DNA of 9,703 nucleotides from Georgenia sp. (GTDB lineage: Bacteria; Actinomycetota; Actinomycetes; Actinomycetales; Actinomycetaceae), in assembly GCA_027322565.1 (NCBI GenBank), contig DAHVRG010000273.1, positions 1 to 9,703 on the forward strand. Reading direction: 5' to 3'. Below the pieces are notes generated by a model, which saw only the letters and a list, made by a program, of their open reading frames with translations, was not told the DNA's origin and searched no databases. Positions 1 through 6,336 of the stretch are shown piece by piece. The translations under genes and the position numbers were made by a program. The number at the start of each line of letters is the position of its first letter. Positions within the stretch are counted from its first letter, which is position 1.

Positions 1-332
1 CGCCGTCGGCGAGCTCGGCGCCCGAGCCGGCCGCCGAGGAGCCGGCCGAGGACACCCCCGCCGAGCCGGCCGCGGCTGCGGCCACCGAGGAGCCGGCCGA
101 GGACACCCCCGCGGCGCAGGCGGAGGAGCCCGACGCCGCCGCCGAGGAGGCCGCCGCCCGCAACGGTGAGGCCCCGAAGTCCGGTCCCCGGAAGGGGAAG
201 CAGCCCCGGGGCGGGAAGGGCGCGAAGGGTGCGGCAGCCGACCGTGCGTCCGGGGATGAGCCACGTACCGAGGTGATCGAGCCCGTGTCCGGTGAGACGG
301 CGGTCATGCCCCGCGTCGAGGACGAGCGCTGA
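1..332 (+). CDS. 3' end of an acidic, low-complexity protein (5' end outside window)
   Basis: An open frame runs in from the left edge (first full codon at position 3) and ends with TGA at 330-332, giving about 109 C-terminal residues. The first half is Ala/Glu/Pro-rich, with the unit EEPAEDTPA occurring twice 17 residues apart. A short Lys/Arg/Gly-rich stretch follows (PRKGKQPRGGKGAKG), and the end is acidic (TEVIEPVSGETAVMPRVEDER). This is a disordered, charged tail with no catalytic motif or membrane segment. The codons are strongly GC3-biased and the frame stays open, so it is most likely a genuine coding end. The parent protein cannot be named from this part; such tails occur on many actinobacterial membrane, cell-division and nucleic-acid-binding proteins. 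Nothing in the tail links it to the antiporter gene downstream. Confidence 0.7.
   Translation, partial: PSASSAPEPAAEEPAEDTPAEPAAAAATEEPAEDTPAAQAEEPDAAAEEAAARNGEAPKSGPRKGKQPRGGKGAKGAAADRASGDEPRTEVIEPVSGETAVMPRVEDER
36..112 (+). repeat. Two 26-bp direct repeats inside the acidic tail
   Basis: The same 26 bases occur at 36-61 and 87-112, offset by exactly 51 bp (17 codons), and both encode EEPAEDTP. Nucleotide-level identity, not just protein similarity, suggests a recent in-frame duplication or replication slippage in the coding sequence. The reading frame is preserved. Confidence 0.75.
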
Positions 333-346
333 CCCGGGCGAGCGCA

Positions 347-363
347 CCGGCGGCGCCCGCCGG
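347..363 (+). terminator. Possible hairpin terminator after the first coding region
   Basis: The sequence CCGGCGG-CGC-CCGCCGG forms a perfect 7-bp GC-only stem with a 3-nt loop, starting 14 nt after the stop codon at 330-332. It lacks a U-tract, as many actinobacterial hairpin terminators do. The rest of the 126-bp gap (333-458) holds no open frame I can support. A TACCCT hexamer at 365-370 resembles a -10 element but has no convincing -35. Confidence 0.4.
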
Positions 364-458
364 GTACCCTCGTCTGCAGCACGACACGCCGTGGCGGGAC
401 GACCCGCACGGTTCCAGCGGTACGGGGACGGCCTCGTAGAACAGGGCGCGACCCGTCC

Positions 459-1595
459 ATGTCGATCCTCCGGTCCATCCTCACGCCACGCGCGGTGAGC
501 CGCCTGCTCCTCGGCTGGGGAGCCGTCGCCGTGCTCCTGCTCGCCGGCGACCTCCTCACGCCCCCGGTCGCCGGGCCGCTCCTCGTGGGTGCGCTCGGCG
601 CCGTCGTCGCCGTCATCCTCGTCTGCGCCTTCGGCGTCGTGCACGAGGCCGAGCACCTGGCGCGGCGGCTCGGGGACCCCTACGGGTCCCTCGTCCTCAC
701 CCTGTCGATCGTCGTCATCGAGGTCGTCCTCATCTCCGCCGTCATGCTCGGACCGGGTGACCACACGACCATCGGCCGTGACTCGGTGATGGCGGTGTCG
801 ATGATCATCCTCAACGCCGTCGTCGGGCTGTGTCTCCTCGTGGGCGGTATCCGGCACGGCGACCTGGCACACAACCGCACCGGCACGTCGAGCTACCTCG
901 CCATGCTCGTCGTCCTCGTGTCGCTGGCCTTCGCCCTGCCCGCCGTCATCGGCCGGGACGGCTCCTACACGCCGGCGCAGGCGGTCCCGGTCGTCGTGCT
1001 CACCGTCGCGCTCTACGCCTTCTTCCTCGTCCGGCAGATGGGTCCGCAGGCCGCGACCTTCCGCGAGGTCGGCGGCGGGACACCGGCGGCGACGCAGGGG
1101 ACGGCACCACGGACGGACATCCGCACCGTCGTCGCGACGCACCGCAGGGAGATCCTCCTCCGGCTGGCCCTCCTCGTCGCGACGGTGCTGCCCATCATCC
1201 TCCTGTCGCACGAGATGGCCACGCTCCTCGACGACGGGCTGGGCCGGCTCGGCGCACCGGTCGCCCTGGCCGGCGTGCTCATCGCGATGATCGTCTTCCT
1301 CCCGGAGTCGATCACCTCGGTGCGGGCGGCGCTGCAGGGCGAGATCCAGCGGGTGAGCAACCTCTGCCACGGTGCCCTCGTCTCGACGGTCGGTCTCACC
1401 ATCCCGTCGGTGCTCGTCATCGGCGCGCTCACCGGCCAGACCGTGGTCCTCGGGGAGTCACCGGCGAACCTCCTGCTCCTCGGTGCCAGCCTGCTCCTCA
1501 CCGCGACGACGTTCGCGGCACCACAGGTGACCGCCGTGCACGGGGCCACGCACCTCGCGCTGTTCGCCGTCTACGGCATCGTCGTCTTCTCCTGA
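459..1595 (+). CDS. Calcium/cation:proton antiporter, ChaA-type (CaCA superfamily)
   Basis: This 378-residue polytopic membrane protein is close in length to E. coli ChaA (366 residues). It should exchange Ca2+ or Na+/K+ for protons across the cytoplasmic membrane. The two CaCA-type alpha repeats are visible: residues 72-96 (GDPYGSLVLTLSIVVIEVVL, with Glu88 in the membrane) and residues 280-320 (FLPESITSVRAALQGEIQRV, with Glu283). The acidic residue in each repeat is the usual ion-coordinating position. HEAEHLA at 62-68 is also typical of the family. A hydrophilic loop at about 195-230 divides the protein into two hydrophobic halves, the pseudo-symmetric layout expected of this fold. The ATG at 459 is chosen because the protein then begins shortly before the first membrane helix; the Shine-Dalgarno match is poor (AGGG about 12 nt upstream). 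The gene stands alone, convergent with the acetyltransferase gene. The substrate ion cannot be read from sequence. Confidence 0.9.
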   Translation: MSILRSILTPRAVSRLLLGWGAVAVLLLAGDLLTPPVAGPLLVGALGAVVAVILVCAFGVVHEAEHLARRLGDPYGSLVLTLSIVVIEVVLISAVMLGPGDHTTIGRDSVMAVSMIILNAVVGLCLLVGGIRHGDLAHNRTGTSSYLAMLVVLVSLAFALPAVIGRDGSYTPAQAVPVVVLTVALYAFFLVRQMGPQAATFREVGGGTPAATQGTAPRTDIRTVVATHRREILLRLALLVATVLPIILLSHEMATLLDDGLGRLGAPVALAGVLIAMIVFLPESITSVRAALQGEIQRVSNLCHGALVSTVGLTIPSVLVIGALTGQTVVLGESPANLLLLGASLLLTATTFAAPQVTAVHGATHLALFAVYGIVVFS

Positions 1596-1620
1596 CGGCA
1601 TCCGGTCTCGCGCCGGCGTC

Positions 1621-1639
1621 GGTCCGCCGCTAACGGACC
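1621..1639. terminator. Short hairpin between convergent genes
   Basis: GGTCCG-N7-CGGACC forms a perfect 6-bp stem that spans the stop codon of the minus-strand acetyltransferase gene and lies 25 nt after the stop of the plus-strand antiporter gene. It could terminate the antiporter transcript. It is weak evidence because it has no U-tract and overlaps coding sequence. Confidence 0.3.
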
Positions 1640-2118
1640 ATGCGGAGGTCGGCGATGCCGCCCCACTGCTCCTCGACCCGGCGGACGCCGTCCGGCCGGA
1701 AGCCGTTGCGCTCGTAGAACCGCTGGGCGCGCGCGTTGTCCTCCCACACCCACAGGTAGGCGGGCGCGTCTCCCACGGCGTGCTCGAGCAGCGCCTGCCC
1801 GAGACCGTCGCCGCGGTGCTGCGCGTCCACGTAGAGCGAGGCGAGGAGGAGGGGGCGGACGTCGTCCGGGCCGGTGGCCTGCGCGGTGGAGAAGCCGGCG
1901 ACCTCCCCGGTGTCCCGCTCGACCGCCAGCCAGGTCGCGCTGTCCTGCGGGTCGGTGAGCCGCTGCCGCCAGCGCTCCGGGCCCTCCGCCGCCATCCGGG
2001 CGTACACGTGCTCCGGCACCTCGCCGGCGTAGGTGTCCCGCCAGGCGCAGACGTGGAAGGCGGCGAGCGCCTCGGCGTCGCCGGGGTGGGCGGCTCGGAT
2101 GTGGACGCGGCTGGTCAT
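1630..2118 (-). CDS. GNAT-family N-acetyltransferase
   Basis: This 162-residue single-domain protein fits the Gcn5-related N-acetyltransferase family, which transfers the acetyl group of acetyl-CoA to an amine on a small molecule or protein. The N-terminal beta-alpha part starts VHIRAAHPGDAEAL. Motif A, the acetyl-CoA pyrophosphate loop, is at residues 101-110 (HRGDGLGQAL, matching the (Q/R)xxGx(G/A) pattern), preceded by the strand LLASLYVDAQ. Motif B is at 120-140 (AYLWVWEDNARAQRFYERNG), with the usual Asn and FYERNGF ending. The ATG at 2118 is preferred over an upstream in-frame start because the GNAT fold begins immediately after it. It also has a GGTGG stretch a few bases upstream and a TACGGT hexamer 6 nt upstream. 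The gene is divergent from the YihY-family gene and convergent with the antiporter. The substrate is unknown. Confidence 0.9.
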   Translation of the reverse strand: MTSRVHIRAAHPGDAEALAAFHVCAWRDTYAGEVPEHVYARMAAEGPERWRQRLTDPQDSATWLAVERDTGEVAGFSTAQATGPDDVRPLLLASLYVDAQHRGDGLGQALLEHAVGDAPAYLWVWEDNARAQRFYERNGFRPDGVRRVEEQWGGIADLRMVR

Positions 2119-2124
2119 GACACC

Positions 2125-2130
2125 ACCGTA
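2125..2130 (-). promoter_or_regulatory. -10-like element just upstream of the acetyltransferase start
   Basis: On the minus strand TACGGT (TANNNT) is followed by 6 nt and then the ATG. A transcript from it would begin at or within a base of the start codon, i.e. leaderless. No good -35 hexamer lies at 16-18 bp. The alternative is ordinary ribosome binding through GGTGG in the same stretch. Confidence 0.35.
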
Positions 2131-2166
2131 CGAGAACCGGCCGGGCGGCCGGCTCCCCGGTTGCGC
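2131..2166. promoter_or_regulatory. Inverted repeats in the divergent acetyltransferase/YihY promoter region
   Basis: AACCGG (2135-2140) and CCGGTT (2157-2162) form an inverted repeat that encloses a second one, CCGGCC-GGGC-GGCCGG (2137-2152). The arms sit inside GAGAACCGG (2132-2140) and CCGGTTGCGC (2157-2166), which resemble the two halves of the box at 6333-6347. The position between two divergent starts suits an operator, but nothing here identifies a regulator. Confidence 0.35.
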
Positions 2167-2189
2167 AGGTGCGGCCCGGCGCCCACGCT
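2161..2189 (+). promoter_or_regulatory. Candidate promoter for the YihY-family gene
   Basis: TTGCGC (2161-2166), a 17-bp spacer and CACGCT (2184-2189) make a plausible sigma-70-type promoter. The -10 matches only part of TANNNT. Initiation near 2196 would leave a leader of about 23 nt carrying the AGGAG ribosome binding site. Confidence 0.35.
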
Positions 2190-2208
2190 GCACTCACCGC
2201 CGGACCAC

Positions 2209-2213
2209 AGGAG
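2209..2213 (+). promoter_or_regulatory. Ribosome binding site fixing the YihY start
   Basis: AGGAG ends 5 nt before the ATG at 2219. This strong Shine-Dalgarno match decides in favour of 2219 over in-frame upstream starts that would run back into the acetyltransferase gene. Confidence 0.75.
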
Positions 2214-2218
2214 TGACG

Positions 2219-3367
2219 ATGACCGACACCGCCGCGCACCCGGACCCCGACCACCCGCGCAAGCCGGACTCCCCCACCGACATCCGCAAGCCGTCCTGGA
2301 TGTACGTACTGCGCAAGACGATCCGGGAGTTCATCCGCGACGACTGCACCACCCTCGCCGCCGGCCTCACGTACTACGCGGTCCTCTCCCTCTTCCCCGC
2401 GCTCATCGCGCTCGCCTCGATCCTCGCGCTCGTCGGCCAGGGCGCCCAGGGGACCAACCAGATCACCACCCTCATGGAGGACACCCTCCCGGCGGACACG
2501 GCCGAGCAGCTGCGGCCGATCATCGACAGCGTCACCAACGTCGGGGCTCCCGGGATCGGCCTCGTCATCGGCCTGCTCGTCGCGCTGTGGACGGCGTCGA
2601 ACTACGTCACCGGCTTCGCCAAGGCGATGAACAAGATCTACGAGATCCCCGAGGGACGCCCGGTCTGGAAGCTGCGTCCGTGGACCTACCTGCTCACCCT
2701 CGTGCTCCTCCTGCTCGTCGCCGCCGCAGTGGTCATCCTCGTCGTCAGCGGGCCGGTCGCCGAGTCGGTCGGCGAGCTCATCGGCCTGGGCTCCACCGCG
2801 GTGACCGTGTGGAACATCGCGAAGTGGCCCGTGCTGCTCGTCATCGTCATCGTCACCATCGCGCTGCTCTACTACGCGGCACCCAACGTCAAGCAGCCGA
2901 AGTTCCGCTGGATCAGCGTCGGAGCCGTCGTCGCGATCGTCGTGGCGGCGCTCGCGACGGTCGGATTCGGGTTCTACGTCGCCAACTTCGGCAGCTACAA
3001 CGAGACTTACGGGGCGCTCGGCGGCGTCATCGTCTTCCTCCTGTGGCTGTGGATCATGAACCTCGCCCTCCTCTTCGGGGCGGAGTTCGACGCCGAGCTC
3101 GAGCGCGGACGACAGCTCCAGGCGGGGATCGAGGCCGAGGAGTCGATCCAGCTGCCCCCGCGCGACACCAAGGCCGCGGAGAAGAAGGAGAAGCAGCACC
3201 GCGAGGACGTCGAACGGGGCCGGGCCCTGCGGCTCTCCCACGGACGAACCCAGGACGACGACGCCGTCCCGGACGCCACCGACCGGGGCCGGGCCGAGGA
3301 CGCCGACGCCGCACCGCGCGCCACCCGCCGCAGCCGCCGCGACGCCCGGGACGACGCCCGCCCCTGA
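2219..3367 (+). CDS. YihY/BrkB-family inner-membrane protein
   Basis: This 382-residue protein belongs to the YihY/virulence factor BrkB family (once misassigned as RNase BN). Its members are multi-span membrane proteins whose biochemical role is not settled. The family signature near the first helix is clear at residues 37-62 (FIRDDCTTLAAGLTYYAVLS, then LFPAL). Further hydrophobic segments lie at about 112-130, 155-178, 203-219, 230-253 and 262-286. The stretch SYNETYGALGGVIVFLLWLW at 258-277 and the following NLALLFGAEFDAEL are also typical. After the last helix there is a tail of about 90 residues (290-382) rich in Glu, Lys, Arg and Asp, predicted cytoplasmic and disordered, which is longer than the E. 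coli protein carries. The start is set by AGGAG 5 nt upstream. The gene is divergent from the acetyltransferase and followed, 47 bp later, by a small gene of unknown function in the same direction. Confidence 0.92.
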   Translation: MTDTAAHPDPDHPRKPDSPTDIRKPSWMYVLRKTIREFIRDDCTTLAAGLTYYAVLSLFPALIALASILALVGQGAQGTNQITTLMEDTLPADTAEQLRPIIDSVTNVGAPGIGLVIGLLVALWTASNYVTGFAKAMNKIYEIPEGRPVWKLRPWTYLLTLVLLLLVAAAVVILVVSGPVAESVGELIGLGSTAVTVWNIAKWPVLLVIVIVTIALLYYAAPNVKQPKFRWISVGAVVAIVVAALATVGFGFYVANFGSYNETYGALGGVIVFLLWLWIMNLALLFGAEFDAELERGRQLQAGIEAEESIQLPPRDTKAAEKKEKQHREDVERGRALRLSHGRTQDDDAVPDATDRGRAEDADAAPRATRRSRRDARDDARP

Positions 3368-3402
3368 GCGCGCCGGCGTCCGCGGTGTCCCCGACCTCGG
3401 CC

Positions 3403-3408
3403 TACGCT
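3403..3408 (+). promoter_or_regulatory. -10 element for a probable leaderless transcript
   Basis: TACGCT fits TANNNT and is followed by 6 nt and then the GTG at 3415. Initiation 7 nt after the hexamer would put the 5' end of the mRNA on the start codon, an arrangement common in actinobacteria. I see no good Shine-Dalgarno sequence (only GGGG 2 nt before the GTG) and no clear -35. Confidence 0.45.
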
Positions 3409-3414
3409 GGGGCG

Positions 3415-3867
3415 GTGGACGAGGAGGAGTGGACGCGGCAGCGCCGGGAGGCGGCCGCCGTGCACGCCGACCGGCTGCGGCGGCGGCAGGAGGCAGAGCA
3501 CGAACGGGCCGCCCGCCTGCTCCACGCGTTCGCCGCCGTCGCCCGGGACCGGCTGCCCGCCGAACGCCTCCGCGTCCGCGGCTACGGCGGCGGCACGACC
3601 GCGCGCAGCGACGTCACCGGGTGGTACCTGCGCACCGACCGCAGCGCGGGGATGAGCACCGCGGGTGAGTTCTACGTGCTCACCGCGCCGCTCGGGCTAC
3701 GCGACCGGCTGCGCGGTGTCGCGCTGCGGCCCACGCCCCCGCCGATGGTCCTCGGCGCCGGCGGCAAGGACGGGGAGTCGGTCGACCTGCCCGTCGCCCT
3801 GGAACGGCTGCTGCCCGGCTGGCAGTATGCCGCCCCCGGCTTCCCATCGGCGTCCGGTCGGCCGTAG
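3415..3867 (+). CDS. Small actinobacterial protein of unknown function
   Basis: From a GTG at 3415 this gene encodes 150 residues. Residues 1-50 are charged and probably alpha-helical (EEEWTRQRREAAAVHADRLR and on), then comes RVRGYGGGTTARSDVTGWYL at 53-72. A likely beta-rich part follows: GEFYVLTAPLGLRDRLRGV at 84-102, PPPMVLGAGGKDGESVDL at 108-125 and LERLLPGW at 129-136. There is no signal peptide, membrane segment or catalytic motif I recognise. The pattern (W-R-R at the N-terminus, GWYLR, then GGxDGES) feels like a conserved family seen in actinobacterial genomes, but I cannot name it. The GTG is chosen because the helical region starts there and a TACGCT hexamer sits 6 nt before it. It may be co-transcribed with the YihY-family gene or expressed from its own promoter. 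The 3' end is convergent with the hydrolase. Confidence 0.75.
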   Translation: MDEEEWTRQRREAAAVHADRLRRRQEAEHERAARLLHAFAAVARDRLPAERLRVRGYGGGTTARSDVTGWYLRTDRSAGMSTAGEFYVLTAPLGLRDRLRGVALRPTPPPMVLGAGGKDGESVDLPVALERLLPGWQYAAPGFPSASGRP

Positions 3868-3888
3868 GTCCGGCCGCGTCGCCCTTGA

Positions 3889-3905
3889 CCGGGCCGGCCG
3901 CCCGG
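3889..3905. terminator. Hairpin between convergent gene ends
   Basis: CCGGGC-CGGCC-GCCCGG is a perfect 6-bp stem with a 5-nt loop, lying 21 nt after the plus-strand stop at 3867 and ending 1 nt beyond the minus-strand hydrolase stop. A second possible hairpin (CGGCCG twice, 3859-3864 and 3871-3876) overlaps the stop of the plus-strand gene. Either could act as a terminator for one or both genes. Neither has a U-tract. Confidence 0.4.
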
Positions 3906-3906
3906 C

Positions 3907-4719
3907 TCACGTGGCGACCGACTCGTACAGCCGGCGCAGGGCCTGCGCCACCGGGTCCGGGTCCTCCAGGGCACTCATGTGCCCCACCCGGGGGACGACG
4001 ACGAGCTCGGCTCCGCCGCCGAGCGTCTGCGCCATCTGCTGGGCGGCCGCCTGCGGGCTGAGGGTGTCCTCCGTGCCGCGCAGGACGAGACCGGGCACCT
4101 CGAGGTCCTCCAGCGCGGAGAGTCGCGTGGGCCGGGTGGCCATGGCGCGCTGGGCCCAGGCGATGCCGGTGGCGGGTGCCTGGGCCAGCCAGGCACGCAT
4201 GCGGGCGACCACCTCGGGGCGCTCGGCCAACGTCGTCTCGCCGAGGACGGCCTCGACCATCCCGGCGACGGCGTCGGCGCCGGTGCGCTCGGCCTCCTCC
4301 GCGACCCGGAGCCGGTTGGCCCGGGCCTCCTCGGGGTCCGCCTCTGCCTTGGTGTCCAGCAGCCCGACGGCGGCGAGGAGGCCGCGGTGACGCTCGGCGA
4401 GCGCGAGGAGGACGTACCCGCCCATCGAGAGCCCCGCGACGACGGCCCGCTCGACCCCCGCCGCACGCAGGGTAGCGGCGACGGCGTCGGCGGCCGTCTC
4501 CAGCGACGGCTCGGCGTCGCGGCCGACGGCGACCGCGACGGCGCCCGGTGCCGGCGAGCCACCGAACCCGGGGGCGTCGACCGTGACGACGGGCAGGTCG
4601 GCGAGCCGGGTGACGACGTCGTCCCACATCCGCGAGTCGAGCGGGAACCCGTGGAGCAGGACGAGGGGCAGGCCCGTCTCCGGGCCGTGGCGGTGGAGGG
4701 CGAGCGGTCCACTGGTCAT
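3907..4719 (-). CDS. Alpha/beta-fold hydrolase
   Basis: This 270-residue protein has the full alpha/beta-hydrolase layout. The oxyanion-hole motif HGFP is at residues 23-26 (LVLLHGFPLDSRMW). The second conserved strand is VVTVDAPGFGGS (44-55). The nucleophile elbow GLSMGG has Ser98, the likely acid is Asp218 in LRGTEDTLSP, and the catalytic base is His247 in RVGHMSALEDP. A helical cap region spans about 125-195. There is no signal peptide, so it should act in the cytoplasm. Its layout resembles esterases, lactonases of the 3-oxoadipate enol-lactonase type and epoxide hydrolases, but no residue decides among these. The ATG at 4719 is preferred over a GTG nine codons upstream because the protein fold begins at MTSGPLALHRHG. 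The Shine-Dalgarno match is weak. It lies downstream of the sugar-binding-protein gene, on the same strand, but a GC-rich hairpin separates them, so I treat it as a separate unit. Confidence 0.9.
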   Translation of the reverse strand: MTSGPLALHRHGPETGLPLVLLHGFPLDSRMWDDVVTRLADLPVVTVDAPGFGGSPAPGAVAVAVGRDAEPSLETAADAVAATLRAAGVERAVVAGLSMGGYVLLALAERHRGLLAAVGLLDTKAEADPEEARANRLRVAEEAERTGADAVAGMVEAVLGETTLAERPEVVARMRAWLAQAPATGIAWAQRAMATRPTRLSALEDLEVPGLVLRGTEDTLSPQAAAQQMAQTLGGGAELVVVPRVGHMSALEDPDPVAQALRRLYESVAT

Positions 4720-4725
4720 GGCCCG

Positions 4726-4731
4726 AGGATG
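4726..4731 (-). promoter_or_regulatory. Weak -10-like hexamer upstream of the hydrolase
   Basis: On the minus strand CATCCT is followed by 6 nt and the ATG at 4719. It matches TANNNT at the A and last T only, and no -35 is evident. It is listed because the spacing matches the stronger leaderless candidates in this window and because the gene lacks a clear ribosome binding site. Confidence 0.2.
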
Positions 4732-4779
4732 GCACGCAGCGGGCACCCGTGCCGCGTTTCAGGACCGGCGGCGCGTCGA

Positions 4780-4810
4780 CGGGGGCGGGCTCCCGCAGCT
4801 CCCGCCCCCG
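4780..4810 (-). terminator. GC-rich hairpin terminator after the sugar transport genes
   Basis: CGGGGGCGGG (4780-4789) and CCCGCCCCCG (4801-4810) pair perfectly over 10 bp around an 11-nt loop. The stem begins 12 nt after the stop of the binding-protein gene in the minus direction. A small palindrome CCGGCGCCGG (4811-4820) lies between the stop and the stem. There is no U-tract, but the strength and position make this the best terminator candidate in the window. Confidence 0.6.
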
Positions 4811-4822
4811 CCGGCGCCGGCC

Positions 4823-6202
4823 TCAGCCGGTGACGTTCTCGTAGGCGCGCATGACGGTCGCCTGGGCGTCCGCGAGCGCCTGCTCGGCCGTCTTGTCCCC
4901 GAGCAGCGCCGCCGTCATCGCGTTGACCAGCTCGCTGGTGATCTCCTGCCCCACGGGCGAGGCCCCGAAGGACTGCCCGTACTCGACGACCTCGTAGTAC
5001 GTCTGGATGACCTGGTCGAAGGCCTCGTTGCCGGACGGTACGACGTGTGCGTCCCGGATCACCTGGTCCGCCTCGGGCGACCCGGTGAAGATGCCGGTGA
5101 ACACCCCCTGGTTCTCCTCGACCGTCGCGGCGCGGGCCTCACCGGCTGCCTGCCACGCCTCGAGCGAGGTGACCTCGACCATCCATGCGCAGGCGCCGTC
5201 CGGGTTCTGCGCGCCGACGGGGATGACGAAGGCGGTGCCCCCCGCGACCGAGAAGTTCTCGCCGTCGGCGTCCTTGAAGGGCACCGCCCCCAGCTCCACC
5301 TCGTCGACGTACGGGGAGAGGACGTTCGGGTACCACTGCGCGTTGACCTGGGAGCCGACCTGGTCGGCGACGAACTGGTTGTTCTCGCCGAAGAAGTCGA
5401 AGGAGTCGGCGAAGCTCTTGTACTTCGCGTACCCGCCCTGGGCGTCGATGATCTCCTTGACGTGCTCCAGGGCGGCGACGTTGGCCGGGTCGTCGAGCGT
5501 CGGGGCGCCCTCCTCGTCGGTGAGCGTGCCCCCCATCCCGAGCACCCACAGCGGGGCCTGCCCGGTGGGCTGGGGGTCGAACCCGAGCGTCGTGGGGTTG
5601 CCCCCGCTCTCGGCGTACATCGCCTCGACGGCGGGAAGCAGGACCTCGAGGTCCGAGGTGTCCACCTGCTCGTCCGAGACGCCGGCGGCGTTCATCACGT
5701 CCCGGTTCAGGAGGACCGCCGGTGGCTGGTAGAACTGCGGGGTCGCCCACACCTGGTCCTGCCACCGCACGTCGTCGACGACGAAGGGGTACCAGCGCTC
5801 GTCCGGGTCCACCTCGTGGGCAGCGAAGCACTGGTCGAGCGGCTGGACCAGCCCCTGCGCCGCGTACGTCCCGACGTAGCGGCGGTCCATCTGGACGACG
5901 TCGGGGACGTCGCCGCCCGCCATCCGGGTGGTGAACTTCTGCGCGTCGAAGGCGGTCGGGTCGAGCTGGACCTCGAGCTCGCCGAGCGCGGACTCCGCGT
6001 ACTCCAGGCGGGCCGTTCCGACGTCGTCCGCGTTGTCGAACGCCCAGGCGTCGATCGCCCCGGTGGCCTCGGCCGAGAACGACGCGCCGTCGCCGCCGTC
6101 GGTGCCGTCGGTTTCCCCGTTCTCCCCGCCCCCGCCACACGCTGCCAGTGCGATGAGCACGGGCAGCCCGAGGGCGACGAGGGTCGAGTGGCGCTTGTTC
6201 AT
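4823..6202 (-). CDS. ABC transporter sugar-binding lipoprotein (family 1 solute-binding protein)
   Basis: This 459-residue precursor has a lipoprotein signal: positively charged start MNKRHS, hydrophobic core, and lipobox LAAC with Cys22. The mature protein should be lipid-anchored on the outer face of the membrane. A Gly/Asp/Glu-rich flexible linker (23-41) precedes the binding domain. Family traits include GDVPDVVQMD (97-106), WATPQFYQPPAVLLNRDVM (152-170) and a mid-protein region with GQAPLWVLGMGG. Aromatic residues are numerous, as expected of a carbohydrate-binding cleft. The length is in the usual range for sugar-binding proteins of this type. The ATG at 6202 is set by AAGGGGG 6 nt upstream and by the signal peptide; the frame stays open further upstream, but those starts would bury the signal. 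Two permease genes lie directly upstream, with a 172-bp gap that holds its own candidate promoter. The ligand is probably a beta-glucoside or oligosaccharide, inferred from the GH1 gene nearby. Confidence 0.93.
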   Translation of the reverse strand: MNKRHSTLVALGLPVLIALAACGGGGENGETDGTDGGDGASFSAEATGAIDAWAFDNADDVGTARLEYAESALGELEVQLDPTAFDAQKFTTRMAGGDVPDVVQMDRRYVGTYAAQGLVQPLDQCFAAHEVDPDERWYPFVVDDVRWQDQVWATPQFYQPPAVLLNRDVMNAAGVSDEQVDTSDLEVLLPAVEAMYAESGGNPTTLGFDPQPTGQAPLWVLGMGGTLTDEEGAPTLDDPANVAALEHVKEIIDAQGGYAKYKSFADSFDFFGENNQFVADQVGSQVNAQWYPNVLSPYVDEVELGAVPFKDADGENFSVAGGTAFVIPVGAQNPDGACAWMVEVTSLEAWQAAGEARAATVEENQGVFTGIFTGSPEADQVIRDAHVVPSGNEAFDQVIQTYYEVVEYGQSFGASPVGQEITSELVNAMTAALLGDKTAEQALADAQATVMRAYENVTG

Positions 6203-6208
6203 GTCGTT

Positions 6209-6215
6209 CCCCCTT
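6209..6215 (-). promoter_or_regulatory. Strong ribosome binding site of the binding-protein gene
   Basis: AAGGGGG on the minus strand ends 6 nt before the ATG at 6202. It is the strongest Shine-Dalgarno match in the window, in line with the high expression usually needed for binding proteins relative to permeases. Confidence 0.75.
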
Positions 6216-6218
6216 GCA

Positions 6219-6233
6219 GTCGGGACTCCCGAC
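6219..6233 (-). promoter_or_regulatory. Leader hairpin next to the ribosome binding site
   Basis: GTCGGG-AGT-CCCGAC (minus strand) is a perfect 6-bp stem with a 3-nt loop, ending 3 nt before the Shine-Dalgarno sequence. It might stabilise the mRNA 5' segment or, if processed, protect the binding-protein message. A smaller GGCCC/GGGCC hairpin lies at 6277-6288 in the same leader. Neither resembles a riboswitch I know. Confidence 0.35.
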
Positions 6234-6308
6234 GTCGTCGTCGGGCCCGCCGTCGCCACGCGGCCGGGTTCGGCACGGCCCTCGGGCCTGCGACGCGGTG
6301 GTCTGGTC

Positions 6309-6336
6309 ACAATGCCACAACCGCCCTCCCGCGCAA
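6309..6336 (-). promoter_or_regulatory. Candidate promoter of the binding-protein gene
   Basis: On the minus strand TTGCGC (6331-6336), a 16-bp spacer and CATTGT (6309-6314) form a plausible promoter. The -10 is preceded by TGG, giving an extended -10 (TGnCATTGT). Initiation near 6302 would yield a leader of about 100 nt. The -35 overlaps the dyad at 6325-6351. Confidence 0.45.

Noticed and set aside
830..1633. Plus-strand frame of 267 codons inside the antiporter gene
   Set aside because: Arg/Gly/Pro-rich shifted frame of the antiporter, with no membrane segments or domain.
1571..3241. A 556-codon open frame on the minus strand, overlapping the acetyltransferase and YihY genes
   Set aside because: Its product is a low-complexity Arg/Asp/Glu/Gly mix with no domain, as expected for the antisense frame of GC-rich coding DNA. 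The genes it overlaps have clear family motifs.
1780..3866. A long plus-strand frame running from inside the acetyltransferase gene to 3867
   Set aside because: Only its last 150 codons (from 3415) look like protein. The upstream part is Arg/Pro-rich shadow sequence across the YihY gene.
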